Positions 16,296 to 24,621 of a stretch of 45,648 bases of DNA are shown here, one piece after another. Origin of the DNA: an uncultured Eubacteriales bacterium (GTDB lineage: Bacteria; Bacillota; Clostridia; Christensenellales; Aristaeellaceae); NCBI GenBank assembly GCA_900550955.1, contig URUF01000013.1, positions 1 through 45,648 on the forward strand, written 5' to 3'. Both the position numbers and the translations under genes were made by a program. The stretch's first letter is position 1. The number at the start of each line of letters is the position of its first letter. Under the pieces are notes generated by a model. That model was given only the letters and a program-made list of their open reading frames with translations, was not told the DNA's origin and searched no databases.

Positions 16296-17122
16296 AAAAC
16301 TTGACCCTCCTTCGCAGGCTTTGGCTGTACCTCCACCGTCCATTCCTCGCCCAGGTAGGTATCCGGGCTATCGGGATCGTCCCGCAGCCATTTTCCCTCG
16401 GGCGTAACCTCCCAGTTTGCCACCCACAGGCGGATTGCGTAGGTTTCGCCCTCCTCCACCGCCACGCCTGTGGATAGCTCAAACGTAAACAGGATGGAGC
16501 CGTTGCGCTGCGGCATGAGCATATAGCCTGCAGAGCCCAAGTCGATCACATCCCCGCCGTCTACGCCCACGGCGTCGGCCACCGCCGTTACCAAAAGGAT
16601 TTTGGCATTTTTTTGGGCCGCCAGCTCGGCATAGGTGGGCGCGCCCTCGGGCGCTCTGCTTTCCTCGCCATAGTACAGGCCGTAGCCCGCCGCGTCGGTC
16701 ACGCTGTAATCCTCGGCCATCAGCACCACGCCGTCGTTCACAGGCGCGATATGGCCAAGGCCATACAGCCCGTCGTCAATGTAGACCACCTCATCCAGCA
16801 TATAAACCGCCCCGCCCACAGTGATGCTTTGCGCGGGCGCAGCCATATCGCCTGCGAGCAGTTCCGCGCCTTTTTCCTTGCCATAGAACCAGCCGAAAAA
16901 GCCGGCCAGCTGTGACGAGAACGCCGCTACGGCCGCCGCCGCCAGCAGCATCAAAAGGATGGCAATCAGCACGGTACGCAGGCCATATCTGCCAGCGCCG
17001 CGCAGGCCGCCCGGTTTCCCGGCCGCTTCCTGCGCGCGGCCCTTTGCCAACGTTTCCTCCACCCTGCGCTGAAAGCTCAAGGGCGTGCTTCCGTACATGC
17101 GCTTCCATTCCTGCTGGTTCAT
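16292..17122 (-). CDS. Membrane-bound anti-sigma-factor-like protein
   Basis: 276 residues. A short cytoplasmic N-terminus (residues 1-45, MNQQEWKRMYGSTPLSFQRRVEETLA), a single helix (about 47-68, TVLIAILLMLLAAAAVAAF), then an extracellular domain of about 200 residues with IDDGLYGLGHIAPVNDGVVLMAEDY and WVANWEVTPEGKW. The layout, and its position directly after an ECF sigma gene (start and stop overlap as TGATG), is that of a transmembrane anti-sigma factor. No zinc HxxxCxxC motif is seen, so it is not the ZAS class. Its C-terminal domain probably senses an envelope signal (inference). Confidence 0.7.
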   Translation of the reverse strand: MNQQEWKRMYGSTPLSFQRRVEETLAKGRAQEAAGKPGGLRGAGRYGLRTVLIAILLMLLAAAAVAAFSSQLAGFFGWFYGKEKGAELLAGDMAAPAQSITVGGAVYMLDEVVYIDDGLYGLGHIAPVNDGVVLMAEDYSVTDAAGYGLYYGEESRAPEGAPTYAELAAQKNAKILLVTAVADAVGVDGGDVIDLGSAGYMLMPQRNGSILFTFELSTGVAVEEGETYAIRLWVANWEVTPEGKWLRDDPDSPDTYLGEEWTVEVQPKPAKEGQVL

Positions 17123-17592
17123 CAGCGCACCTCCTCAAGCTCAAGGTTTTCCCGCAAAAGCTGCCGGCCCCGGTGCAGGCGCGATTTAAGCGTGCCCTGG
17201 GGAAGCTTCATCATTCCGGCAATTTCCTCTACGGTATAGCCCTCTACGTAATACAGTACCATGGGAAGCCGGTATTTTTCCGCAAGGGAAGTAAACAGCT
17301 GATATAAATTGGGGTTGGCGTCCGCCGCCAGTTCCCACTCGGGTGGGTCGCTAAAGAGCGTTTCGCGCTTGCGCTTGCGAAGCAGCGCATAGCATTCGTT
17401 AATGAGGATGCGCACCAGCCACTTATTCAGCGCGCGGTCATCCCTGAGGCTGCCGCGCTTGGCAAGCGCCTTCTCAATCGCTCCCTGCACCGCGTCCTCC
17501 CGGTCGCATAGCTGCGGCAAAATGGTGGCGGACACGCGATAGAGCGTATCCTGCATTGCCACAACGCGGCCGGCAAATTCCGCTTGTGTCAT
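17122..17592 (-). CDS. ECF-type RNA polymerase sigma factor
   Basis: 156 residues, standard for extracytoplasmic-function sigma factors. Region 2 spans about residues 8-75 (LYRVSATILPQLCDREDAVQGAIEKAL, with ALNKWLVRILINECYALLRKRK). Region 4 is residues 100-150 (LPMVLYYVEGYTVEEIAGMMKLPQGTLKSRLHRGRQLLRENL), with the helix-turn-helix typical of sigma-70 family members. It is first in a three-gene overlapping unit with a membrane anti-sigma-like protein and a secreted protein. The ATG at 17592 follows AGGAGG. Two nested inverted repeats lie 22-51 bases upstream, pointing to tight local control. Confidence 0.93.
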   Translation of the reverse strand: MTQAEFAGRVVAMQDTLYRVSATILPQLCDREDAVQGAIEKALAKRGSLRDDRALNKWLVRILINECYALLRKRKRETLFSDPPEWELAADANPNLYQLFTSLAEKYRLPMVLYYVEGYTVEEIAGMMKLPQGTLKSRLHRGRQLLRENLELEEVR

Positions 17593-17613
17593 ATCCAGCC
17601 TCCTGTGTATGGT

Positions 17614-17643
17614 GTGTAAGACATCTTACACTTTACAGATGTC
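17614..17643. promoter_or_regulatory. Two overlapping inverted repeats upstream of the ECF sigma operon
   Basis: Dyad 1: GTGTAAGA (17614-17621) and TCTTACAC (17624-17631), a perfect 8-bp palindrome with two central bases. Dyad 2: GACATCT (17620-17626) and AGATGTC (17637-17643), 7-bp arms 10 bases apart. They share bases, so only one could form as a hairpin at a time; as DNA they would suit a dimeric repressor or the -35/-10 region of an autoregulated promoter. Confidence 0.55.
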
Positions 17644-17698
17644 TAGGCGCGGGCGAAGGTTGCATTTTTCAGGAATTTTCGCATTGTTTCCTATACGC

Positions 17699-17728
17699 AA
17701 AACGGGAGCCGGGCTCCTGCCCGCTCCC
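17699..17728 (-). terminator. Intrinsic terminator after the SanA/YdcF-like gene
   Basis: Minus strand: stem of GGGAGC plus GGGC (17728-17719) with GCCC and GCTCCC (17714-17704), one bulged base, loop AGGA, followed by GTTTT. It lies 10 bases after the stop at 17738. Confidence 0.7.
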
Positions 17729-17737
17729 GAAGAAAAA

Positions 17738-18451
17738 CTATACCCGGTCGTTCGTCGCGTTTCCGTTGCCAAAAATGGGAATGGCCTCGCCCAGGTAGGC
17801 AGGCGGCATACGCAGGGCGCACCATACCGCGTCCTTCACGCGGGCCAGCGCCTCGCGCGCGTTAAAAAAGCGCTGGCGCGCATAGCCGCGCAAATCGCTG
17901 GAAATGCCTGCCGCGCGCATCCCCATGGCGCGGGCGTTATAAATGGCGCGATAGAGATGATAGCCCTGCGTTACCACCACCACCTGTTCGCACTGGAAAA
18001 TTTCGCGGGCGCGGTACATGCTTTCATAGGTGGAAAAGCCCGCGTGATCCATGAAGATATCCTCGCTGGGCACGCCCTGACGGATGGCATAGTCCTTCAT
18101 GGCGTTTACCTCGTCATAGGTAACGCGGCCATGATCGCCGCTCATGAGCAGCTTGGGCGCAATTCCCTGCTGATAAGCGGCTATGCCCACATCCAGCCTG
18201 TCGCGCAGCATCTGGCTGGGCGTTCCGTCACTGCGCAGGCCGCAGCCCAGCACAAGGATGCAATCGCCGGAAAGCGCCTGCGCATTCTCCAGCATATAAA
18301 CAGCGTCGCGCGTGCGGGCGATCATCCACACATTTGCCCCGAGAACGGCGGCGCATGCGGCCAGCGTAAGGCAACAAAGCCGGATACCAAGACGCTTGAT
18401 ACGCTTATGGCTTCCATGCTGCGGGTGGCGGGCGGTTTGGGGTTCGTTCAT
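17738..18451 (-). CDS. SanA/YdcF-like DUF218 membrane-anchored protein
   Basis: 237 residues: a basic N-terminus, one membrane helix (about 21-45, GIRLCCLTLAACAAVLGANVWMI) and an extracellular DUF218 domain opening with DCILVLGCGLRSDGTPSQMLRDRL, then LLMSGDHGRVTYDEVNAMKDYAI, FSTYESMYRAREIF and VVVVTQGYHLYRAIYNARAMGM. These are the conserved blocks of the family that includes E. coli SanA, linked to envelope barrier function and vancomycin sensitivity. ATG 18451 (AGGA upstream) is preferred to 18538, which would add a non-conserved stretch. It stands as its own unit after ftsH, with a terminator behind it. The biochemical activity of the family is unsettled. Confidence 0.85.
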   Translation of the reverse strand: MNEPQTARHPQHGSHKRIKRLGIRLCCLTLAACAAVLGANVWMIARTRDAVYMLENAQALSGDCILVLGCGLRSDGTPSQMLRDRLDVGIAAYQQGIAPKLLMSGDHGRVTYDEVNAMKDYAIRQGVPSEDIFMDHAGFSTYESMYRAREIFQCEQVVVVTQGYHLYRAIYNARAMGMRAAGISSDLRGYARQRFFNAREALARVKDAVWCALRMPPAYLGEAIPIFGNGNATNDRV

Positions 18452-18698
18452 AACGCGTTCCTCGCTTTCCGTATTGCCTTGAGGGCGCAACAAGGCTTCA
18501 AAGATAGGAACGAATGCAGGGATGGGTTTTCTTCCCAAAAGAAAAAAGCCGTCCGCTCAGCCTTTTCTGCATTCCGCGTCCGGCTCAAAATCCACAGTGA
18601 AGCGGCCCGCGTCATCCACGTGGCGCGAGCCGCTTACCGTATTCCTGTTTCAAAACCATTCTTAACCTAAAAGAGCCTTCGTAATAGCTGGCTGCTTC

Positions 18699-20540
18699 TT
18701 ACGCCTTCACCCGTCCGTCATACTCATGCACAATCTGCATAAACTCCTCGCCGGTGATGGTTTCCTTCTCCAGCAGGAACTTCGCCAGCTCGTCCATCAG
18801 CTCGCGGTTGTTCTCAAGAATTTCAACCGCCTTCTTGTGCGCGCCGCCAATCAGGCTTTGCACCTCCGCATCCACGCGGGCGCTGGTTTCAGCGCTGCAC
18901 GCAAGCGATGTATCGGCGCTCAGGTAGGGGTTGTTCACCGTTTCCAGGGCCACCATGCCAAACTGCTCGCTCATGCCGTAGCGGGTAATCATGGCGCGGG
19001 CGGTTTGCGTGGCCTTTTCGATGTCGTTGCTCGCGCCGGAGGTGATGGAGTTGAACACCACTTCCTCCGCGGCGCGGCCGCCGGTAAGGGTGGTAAGCTG
19101 GTTGAGCATGTCCTCCTTGCTCATGAGCACGCGCTCGTCTTCCTCAATCTGCATGGTATAGCCCAGCGCGCCGGATGTGCGCGGGATGATGGTGATCTTG
19201 TGCACCGGGGCCGAATCCTTCTGGCGGGCCGCAACCAGCGCATGGCCGATCTCGTGATAGGCGATGATGCGCTTCTCATGCTCGTTAATCACGGCGCCCT
19301 TGCGCTGATACCCGGCGATGACGACCTCCACGCTTTCCTCAAGGTCGGTCTGGTTTACGGTGTCGCGCCCCATGCGCACGGCGCGCAGGGCGGCCTCGTT
19401 AATGATGTTGGCAAGCTCCGCGCCGCTAGCGCCGCTGGTGGCGCGGCCGATGGTGCCAAAGTCCACATTCGCGTCCATCTTCACGTCCTTGGCGTGCACC
19501 TTCAAAATCGCGATGCGGCCCTGCAGGTCGGGCAGCTCAACGGGGATGCGGCGGTCAAAGCGGCCCGGGCGCAAAAGCGCCTTATCCAGGCTTTCGGGGC
19601 GGTTGGTCGCGGCCAGGATCACCACGCCCTTGGTGCCGTCAAAGCCGTCCATCTCGGTAAGTAGCTGGTTTAGGGTTTGCTCGCGCTCGTCGTTGCCGCC
19701 CATGCCGGCGCCGCTGTCGCGCTTTTTGCCGATGGTGTCAATCTCGTCAATAAATACGATGCAGGGGGCCTTTTCCGCCGCTTGCTTAAACAGGTCGCGC
19801 ACCTTGGCGGCACCCATGCCCACGAACATCTCCACAAACTCGCTGCCGGAGATGGAGAAGAACGGCACCTTCGCCTCGCCCGCGACGGCCTTGGCCAAAA
19901 GCGTCTTGCCCGTGCCCGGAGGGCCCACCAAAAGCGCGCCTTTGGGCAGCGAAGCGCCAATGTTTTTATACTTGTCGGGGTTATGCAAAAAGTCCACAAT
20001 TTCGGTAAGGGCTTCCTTGGCCTCGTCCTGCCCGGCCACATCGGCAAAGGTTTTGCCGGTTTGGCTTTCCACGTAGATCTTTGCGTTGCTCTTGCCAAAC
20101 TGCATGGCGTTGCCTCCCATACGCTTGGTAAGCATGCGGCCCAGCAGCTGGCCGATCACCACAAAGAATAGGATCGGGAATACCCAGCTGGCCAGGAAGG
20201 TAAGCAGGGGCGAATCCTGCGTGGGAATTGCCGTGGAAAACTTGGCCCCGGAGGCATACAGCCTGTCCACAAGGCTTTCATCCGGCCAACGGCCCGTTTT
20301 AAAAATGGTAACCTGCCCATTTTCATCCTTGCTGGTGAAGATGATCTGGTCCTCCTCCATGGCGACCTCATCCACCTGCTTTGCGTCGATCATGGAAAGA
20401 AAGTCGTTATAGCCAACCTCCGTCACCGGCGTTGCAAACAGCAGGGGAAATACCAATGCGTTAAGCAGCATCAGCACCAGCATGGCAATCAGGTAATAGA
20501 AAATCAATGGTTTTTTTGGTGATTTGTTTTCAACCTTCAT
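18699..20540 (-). CDS. ftsH: ATP-dependent zinc metalloprotease FtsH
   Basis: Membrane-anchored AAA+ protease that degrades misfolded membrane and regulatory proteins. 613 residues: helix 1 (about 12-34), extracytoplasmic domain (about 35-115, TPVTEVGYNDFLSMID), helix 2 (about 118-138), then the AAA module with Walker A GPPGTGKT (206-213), Walker B CIVFIDEIDTIG and the second region of homology ATNRPESLDKALLRPGRFDR, and the protease domain with zinc motif HEIGH (His429, Glu430, His433). All key residues are intact. ATG 20540 has AAGGAGGA upstream; the earlier in-frame ATGs overlap that site. It is a single-gene unit between aroQ and the DUF218 gene. Confidence 0.97.
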   Translation of the reverse strand: MKVENKSPKKPLIFYYLIAMLVLMLLNALVFPLLFATPVTEVGYNDFLSMIDAKQVDEVAMEEDQIIFTSKDENGQVTIFKTGRWPDESLVDRLYASGAKFSTAIPTQDSPLLTFLASWVFPILFFVVIGQLLGRMLTKRMGGNAMQFGKSNAKIYVESQTGKTFADVAGQDEAKEALTEIVDFLHNPDKYKNIGASLPKGALLVGPPGTGKTLLAKAVAGEAKVPFFSISGSEFVEMFVGMGAAKVRDLFKQAAEKAPCIVFIDEIDTIGKKRDSGAGMGGNDEREQTLNQLLTEMDGFDGTKGVVILAATNRPESLDKALLRPGRFDRRIPVELPDLQGRIAILKVHAKDVKMDANVDFGTIGRATSGASGAELANIINEAALRAVRMGRDTVNQTDLEESVEVVIAGYQRKGAVINEHEKRIIAYHEIGHALVAARQKDSAPVHKITIIPRTSGALGYTMQIEEDERVLMSKEDMLNQLTTLTGGRAAEEVVFNSITSGASNDIEKATQTARAMITRYGMSEQFGMVALETVNNPYLSADTSLACSAETSARVDAEVQSLIGGAHKKAVEILENNRELMDELAKFLLEKETITGEEFMQIVHEYDGRVKA

Positions 20541-20669
20541 GCGTTTCCGTTCCTCCTTCATCCTATGTATAGAGGATTTGCAAAATCCTTTTGTTTTAAG
20601 CAATTCGATTTTGCCGTTAGGAATCCTTCCAGCAAAGCGGTTATTTCACACATCGTTCATGGATTGTCC

Positions 20670-20705
20670 AAAAGAATCCGCCCGCGGCTTTGAAACCGCG
20701 GGCGG
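20670..20705 (-). terminator. Intrinsic terminator of the aromatic operon
   Basis: 10-bp perfect stem of CCGCCCGCGG and its complement (20678-20687, 20696-20705), followed on the minus strand by ATTCTTTT. It lies four bases after the aroQ stop. Confidence 0.8.
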
Positions 20706-20709
20706 CCCT

Positions 20710-21144
20710 TTATTGGGCAATCCGTTCCTTAAGCATAAGGATGGCCTTTTCGTATCCCTGAAAGCCAAGCCCCTTGATTTGCGCGATGCAGGCCATGGCG
20801 GGGTAGCTGATGTGGCGAAAATCCTCGCGCTTGCTCACGTCGCTTAGGTGCACCTCCACGGCGGGCAGGGCCACGGCCTTGAGCGCGTCCAGGATGGCTA
20901 CGCTGGTATGCGTGTACGCCGCCGGGTTAATCACAATGCCGTCCGCCTGGCCGTAGGCGCTTTGAATGATGTCCACCAGCTCGCCCTCGTGGTTGCTTTG
21001 GAAGCACTCCACCTCAATCCCCTCGCGGGCGCATACCGCGCGCACATACGCCAATAAGGCTTGAAAATCCTCCTTGCCATAGATGCCCGGCTCGCGCACG
21101 CCAAGCATGTTCAAATTGGGCCCGTTAATTACAAAGAGCTTCAT
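20710..21144 (-). CDS. aroQ: 3-dehydroquinate dehydratase, type II
   Basis: Third shikimate-pathway step: 3-dehydroquinate to 3-dehydroshikimate. 144 residues, the size of the small dodecameric type II enzyme. Signature motifs: MKLFVINGPNLNMLGVREPGIYG with the catalytic Tyr in GIYG, QSNHEGELVDIIQ, GIVINPAAYTHTSVAI with the catalytic His, and VEVHLSDVSKREDFRH. ATG 21144 has GAGGAGG upstream; translation starts 20 bases inside the end of the aroE/aroK gene, so the two are coupled. It is the last gene of the operon. Confidence 0.97.
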   Translation of the reverse strand: MKLFVINGPNLNMLGVREPGIYGKEDFQALLAYVRAVCAREGIEVECFQSNHEGELVDIIQSAYGQADGIVINPAAYTHTSVAILDALKAVALPAVEVHLSDVSKREDFRHISYPAMACIAQIKGLGFQGYEKAILMLKERIAQ

Positions 21145-22363
21145 TATATGCCTCCTCAATGGCCCGCGCGCAGGCGTCGGGCTGCTGGTTGTTGCTTACG
21201 GCCACATCGGCGCAGGCGGCATACAGCGGCGCGCGCTCCTGCCACATGGCCTTCAACCGTTCACGGCCGGTGGATAGCGGCCGGCCGTTCATGGGCAACG
21301 CGTCCACATCCCGCATAATGTGCACCACAAGGCCGTTCAGGCGCAGGTTTTCCCGGTTGAGCGGATTTTTGACCACGCCGCCGCCTGTTACCAGGATACG
21401 GCCGCCCTCCCGGCCATAGCGCGCCGTCAGCTCCGCCTCGCGCCTGCGGAAGCCGTCCTCGCCCTCCCGCGCAAAAATATCGGGAATGGACATGCCCGCC
21501 TCCTTCTCGATTTCTTTATCCAAATCGCAAAGGGGCAATTTCAGGCGTTTGGCCAGCAGGCTACCAAGGGTGCTTTTGCCCGAGCCCGGCATGCCCACCA
21601 GCACCAGGTTCATTACCTGGCGGCGCAGGGCCTTCTCCGCGGCTTGCGCCTTTTCTAAGGCGACGGGCGCGCCTGTAAACAGCTCGCAGGCGCGTACCGC
21701 CTGATACACCAGCATGCACAGCCCGCCCTCGCAGGGAATGCCCAGCGCCTGCGCCTGCTGCAAAAGCCGCGTGCGCAGGGGATTGTAAATCACATCCATA
21801 ACGCCGCGCAGGCCCGGCAAGCGGGTCAAATCCACCGCCGCGGCCCCGGTATTTGGGTACATGCCCACCGGCGTGGTGTTGATGAGGTAGGCCGCGTCCG
21901 CATGCTTTTCCAGGGTATCATAGGTGTTGGAGCCGCCCCGGGAGATAACCACCGCCCGGCCCCCGTCCGCCTCCACCACGGCCCGCGCCGTGAGGGAGGT
22001 GCCGCCGCTGCCCAGAATGAGCGTTTTTTGCCCCCGGAATACGATGCCTGCGCGCCGGGCCATTTCCCGCATGCCGTAGGCGTCGGTGTTATCGCCAAAA
22101 AGCGTGCCGTCAGGGCGTTTCACAATGGTGTTTACACTGCCGATGCGCAGGGCCGTTTCCCCCATCTCGCTCAGGTAGGGAATCACCCTTTGCTTGTAGG
22201 GGATGGTCACATTCATGCCGTCAAAGCCGCCGGATTTCATAAACCCGTCCAGCCTTTCAGGCGGCATGGGCCAAAGGTCGTAGCTGTAATCCGCCAGCAG
22301 CTCATGCAGCATTTTGGAATAGCTGTGCGAAAGCCTTTCGCCAATCAATCCAAACCGTTTCAT
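21125..22363 (-). CDS. aroE/aroK: Fused shikimate dehydrogenase and shikimate kinase
   Basis: One 412-residue protein for two successive steps: reduction of 3-dehydroshikimate and phosphorylation of shikimate. Residues 1-245 are AroE: GLIGERLSHSYSKMLHE at the start, MNVTIPYKQ with catalytic Lys57, GDNTDAYG with Asp94, nucleotide loop LGSGGTSLTA (118-126) and NTTPVGMYP. Residues 251-412 are shikimate kinase: Walker A GMPGSGKST (257-265), DLDKEIEKEAG, FRRREAEL, the GGGVV shikimate-binding motif and RPLS lid region. Both parts keep their key residues. A short Ala/Glu/Lys linker (235-250) joins them. It sits 9 bases after pheA and overlaps aroQ. The direct fusion is uncommon but makes pathway sense. 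Confidence 0.95.
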   Translation of the reverse strand: MKRFGLIGERLSHSYSKMLHELLADYSYDLWPMPPERLDGFMKSGGFDGMNVTIPYKQRVIPYLSEMGETALRIGSVNTIVKRPDGTLFGDNTDAYGMREMARRAGIVFRGQKTLILGSGGTSLTARAVVEADGGRAVVISRGGSNTYDTLEKHADAAYLINTTPVGMYPNTGAAAVDLTRLPGLRGVMDVIYNPLRTRLLQQAQALGIPCEGGLCMLVYQAVRACELFTGAPVALEKAQAAEKALRRQVMNLVLVGMPGSGKSTLGSLLAKRLKLPLCDLDKEIEKEAGMSIPDIFAREGEDGFRRREAELTARYGREGGRILVTGGGVVKNPLNRENLRLNGLVVHIMRDVDALPMNGRPLSTGRERLKAMWQERAPLYAACADVAVSNNQQPDACARAIEEAYNEALCN

Positions 22364-22372
22364 GCACGCGCC

Positions 22373-23512
22373 TCAAATCTCGGAATAGCTGCCAAGGTAG
22401 GTGAAGGTTTCCGGGCCCTCGTCCAGCTCGCTAAGCAATTGCAGGGCCGCCTGGTCATACACGGAAGCGTCCAGATCAAAGTAGAACATAAACTCAAAAT
22501 CCGTACCGGCAATGGGGCGGCTTTCCAGCTTGGTCAGGTTTAGCCCCAGGGCGGAGAACTTCGCGATCATGCTGTACAGCGCGCCGGGCTTATGCTGCAC
22601 ATTTAGCATCAGGCTGATTTTGTCCGCTCCGGGATAGATTTCCAGGTTCTTGGCAATGCAGATAAAGCGGGTAAAGTTGCTATCGCTGTTGGAAACATCG
22701 GTCTTGAGCACGCTCAGGCCGTAAAGCGCCGCGCATACGGGCGAGGAAATGGCCGCGATATCGTCCCTTCCGCTCTCGCTAACCAGCTGGGCCGCTTTGG
22801 CCGTGTTTTCACACACGGTAATTTTTACGCCGGGCAAGCCCTTGAGGAACTCGCTGCACTGGCCAATGGCTTGCTCGTGGCTTACGATTTCCCGAATCTG
22901 GTTCAGTTTTGCGCCGGGCCGGGCCAGCAGGCGGTGGTCAATTTTGAGCCTTACGCCGCGCACGATGGAGAAGCGGTATTTGCGCATAAGGTCGTACACC
23001 TCGATCACCGATCCGAAGGAGCTGTTTTCAATCGGCAGCACGCCATAGCTGCACAATCCGCTGTCAATGGCCTGGAACACGCCTTCAAAGCGCTTGAAAT
23101 ACATAATGCTGGGTAGGGCGAACAGCTTATCGCACGCCTGCTGGCTGTACGCGCCCTCTACGCCCTGGCAGGCCACCACCGCCTGCTTTGGAAACAGCTT
23201 GGGCGTTTTTTCAATGGCGCGGGCAATGTGGTTGCTTAGCTCTGTGCGCTTGGTGATATAGCGCTGTTGATAGCTACGGCTGATATCAAAGATGGTATTG
23301 TACAGCAGCTTCACATACATCGCCATATCCTCGCCTACGGCGGCGGTTTGTTTATTGAGCACCTCGCGCTCGCGCGCGGGATCCAGCACGGGCAGGCCAT
23401 GTTCTTTCTTATATTTGGCAATTTCCAACGCTACGCGCATGCGAGCGTCAAACGTTTCCACCAGTTTTGCATCGATATCGTTTATCTGGGTGCGAAGCTC
23501 CTGAATATCCAT
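22373..23512 (-). CDS. pheA: Bifunctional chorismate mutase / prephenate dehydratase (P-protein)
   Basis: Converts chorismate to prephenate and then phenylpyruvate, the committed phenylalanine steps. 379 residues: N-terminal AroQ-type chorismate mutase (about 1-88, LRTQINDIDAKLVETFDARMRVALEIAKYKKEHG), prephenate dehydratase (about 108-285, GVEGAYSQQACDKLF, ENSSFGSVIEVYDL and the catalytic TRF in SNFTRFICIA), and a C-terminal ACT domain (about 295-375) with KPGALYSMIAKF and the Phe-binding ESRP motif, so allosteric feedback by phenylalanine is likely. The start ATG has only a weak GCAGGG site. It lies 44 bases after aroB. Confidence 0.96.
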   Translation of the reverse strand: MDIQELRTQINDIDAKLVETFDARMRVALEIAKYKKEHGLPVLDPAREREVLNKQTAAVGEDMAMYVKLLYNTIFDISRSYQQRYITKRTELSNHIARAIEKTPKLFPKQAVVACQGVEGAYSQQACDKLFALPSIMYFKRFEGVFQAIDSGLCSYGVLPIENSSFGSVIEVYDLMRKYRFSIVRGVRLKIDHRLLARPGAKLNQIREIVSHEQAIGQCSEFLKGLPGVKITVCENTAKAAQLVSESGRDDIAAISSPVCAALYGLSVLKTDVSNSDSNFTRFICIAKNLEIYPGADKISLMLNVQHKPGALYSMIAKFSALGLNLTKLESRPIAGTDFEFMFYFDLDASVYDQAALQLLSELDEGPETFTYLGSYSEI

Positions 23513-23556
23513 CCCTGCTATCAGCCTTTCTTATCTTCTTCAATGAGGGGCTTTTG

Positions 23557-24621
23557 CTATTCTTCCACGGCCAGGCGGATAAGCCTTGGCAGGTCGGCCA
23601 CATCCATGCGGCGCAGCTCGCATGCGCCAATGGCGCGCGGCAATACAAAAACGATCTGCCCGCCCGCGCGCTTCTTATCCGAAAGCGCCGCGCCGCACAG
23701 GGCCTGCGCGCCATAGGGCGCGCTCACAGGCAGGTTGTTTGCTATGAGCGCCGCCTCAATCCGTTCGCGCACATCCGCGCCGCACAGGCCCAAGCGCTGC
23801 GCCAGCCGCGCGGCATATACCATGCCAACGGCTACCGCGTGCCCGTGCGAAATGCTAAAATGGCTGCACTTTTCAATGCCGTGCCCCAGCGTATGGCCCA
23901 GGTTGAGCAGCTGGCGGCTGCCGGTATCGCGCTCGTCCTCCTCCACCAGCTTGGCCTTGGCGGCCACGCAGGTGGCGATTACATGCTCCATCTGGCTCTG
24001 CCAGTTGCCGCCGCCAAGCAGCTCAAACAGCGCTTCGTCGCCCAAAACGCCGTACTTGATGGATTCGGCCACGCCGTCCGCCAGGGTGTCCGGCGGCAGG
24101 GTTTGAAGGGTATCGGGGTCTGCCAGCACAACCAGGGGCTGGTAAAACGCGCCCACCTGGTTTTTTCCTGCGGGCAGGTTTACGCCCGTTTTGCCGCCAA
24201 CGCTACTATCCACCATGGCCAGCAGCGTGGTGGGTATCTGCATAAAGGCCACCCCGCGCAAATAGCTTGCCGCCGCAAAGCCCGCCATATCGCCTACCAC
24301 GCCGCCGCCCAGCGCCACAATCACATCCGTGCGGGTAATGTGCTCAGCCGCCAAAAAATCCAGCATCTGGGCCCAGGTGGCGATGTTCTTATGCGCTTCG
24401 CCGTGCGGGATCATGAACCGGCATGCACGAAAGCCGCTGCGCGAGAGCGACGCTTCCACCACCCCGCCGTAAAGCGCGTCCACGGTATCGTCCGTAAGGA
24501 TGGCCGCCGCGCAGGCGCGGCCTCCCAAAGCCGCCTTGAGCACCTCGCCGCTGCGCATAAGCAAGCCACGCTCGATAAGCACGTCATAGGGCTTCCCAGC
24601 CGCCACATGAACCGTAGTCAT
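23557..24621 (-). CDS. aroB: 3-dehydroquinate synthase
   Basis: Second shikimate step: DAHP to 3-dehydroquinate, NAD- and metal-dependent. 354 residues. Visible family blocks: VIVALGGGVVGDMAGFAAASYLRGVAFMQIPTTLLAMVDSSVGGKTGVNLP (dinucleotide binding and active-site Lys) and LNLGHTLGHGIE with metal-binding histidines, plus SHGHAVAVGMVYAARLA. Length is normal. AGGAAGGAT precedes the ATG, which overlaps the tyrA stop as ATGA, so expression is coupled. The middle position, between tyrA and pheA, is unusual compared with standard aro orders. Confidence 0.97.
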   Translation of the reverse strand: MTTVHVAAGKPYDVLIERGLLMRSGEVLKAALGGRACAAAILTDDTVDALYGGVVEASLSRSGFRACRFMIPHGEAHKNIATWAQMLDFLAAEHITRTDVIVALGGGVVGDMAGFAAASYLRGVAFMQIPTTLLAMVDSSVGGKTGVNLPAGKNQVGAFYQPLVVLADPDTLQTLPPDTLADGVAESIKYGVLGDEALFELLGGGNWQSQMEHVIATCVAAKAKLVEEDERDTGSRQLLNLGHTLGHGIEKCSHFSISHGHAVAVGMVYAARLAQRLGLCGADVRERIEAALIANNLPVSAPYGAQALCGAALSDKKRAGGQIVFVLPRAIGACELRRMDVADLPRLIRLAVEE

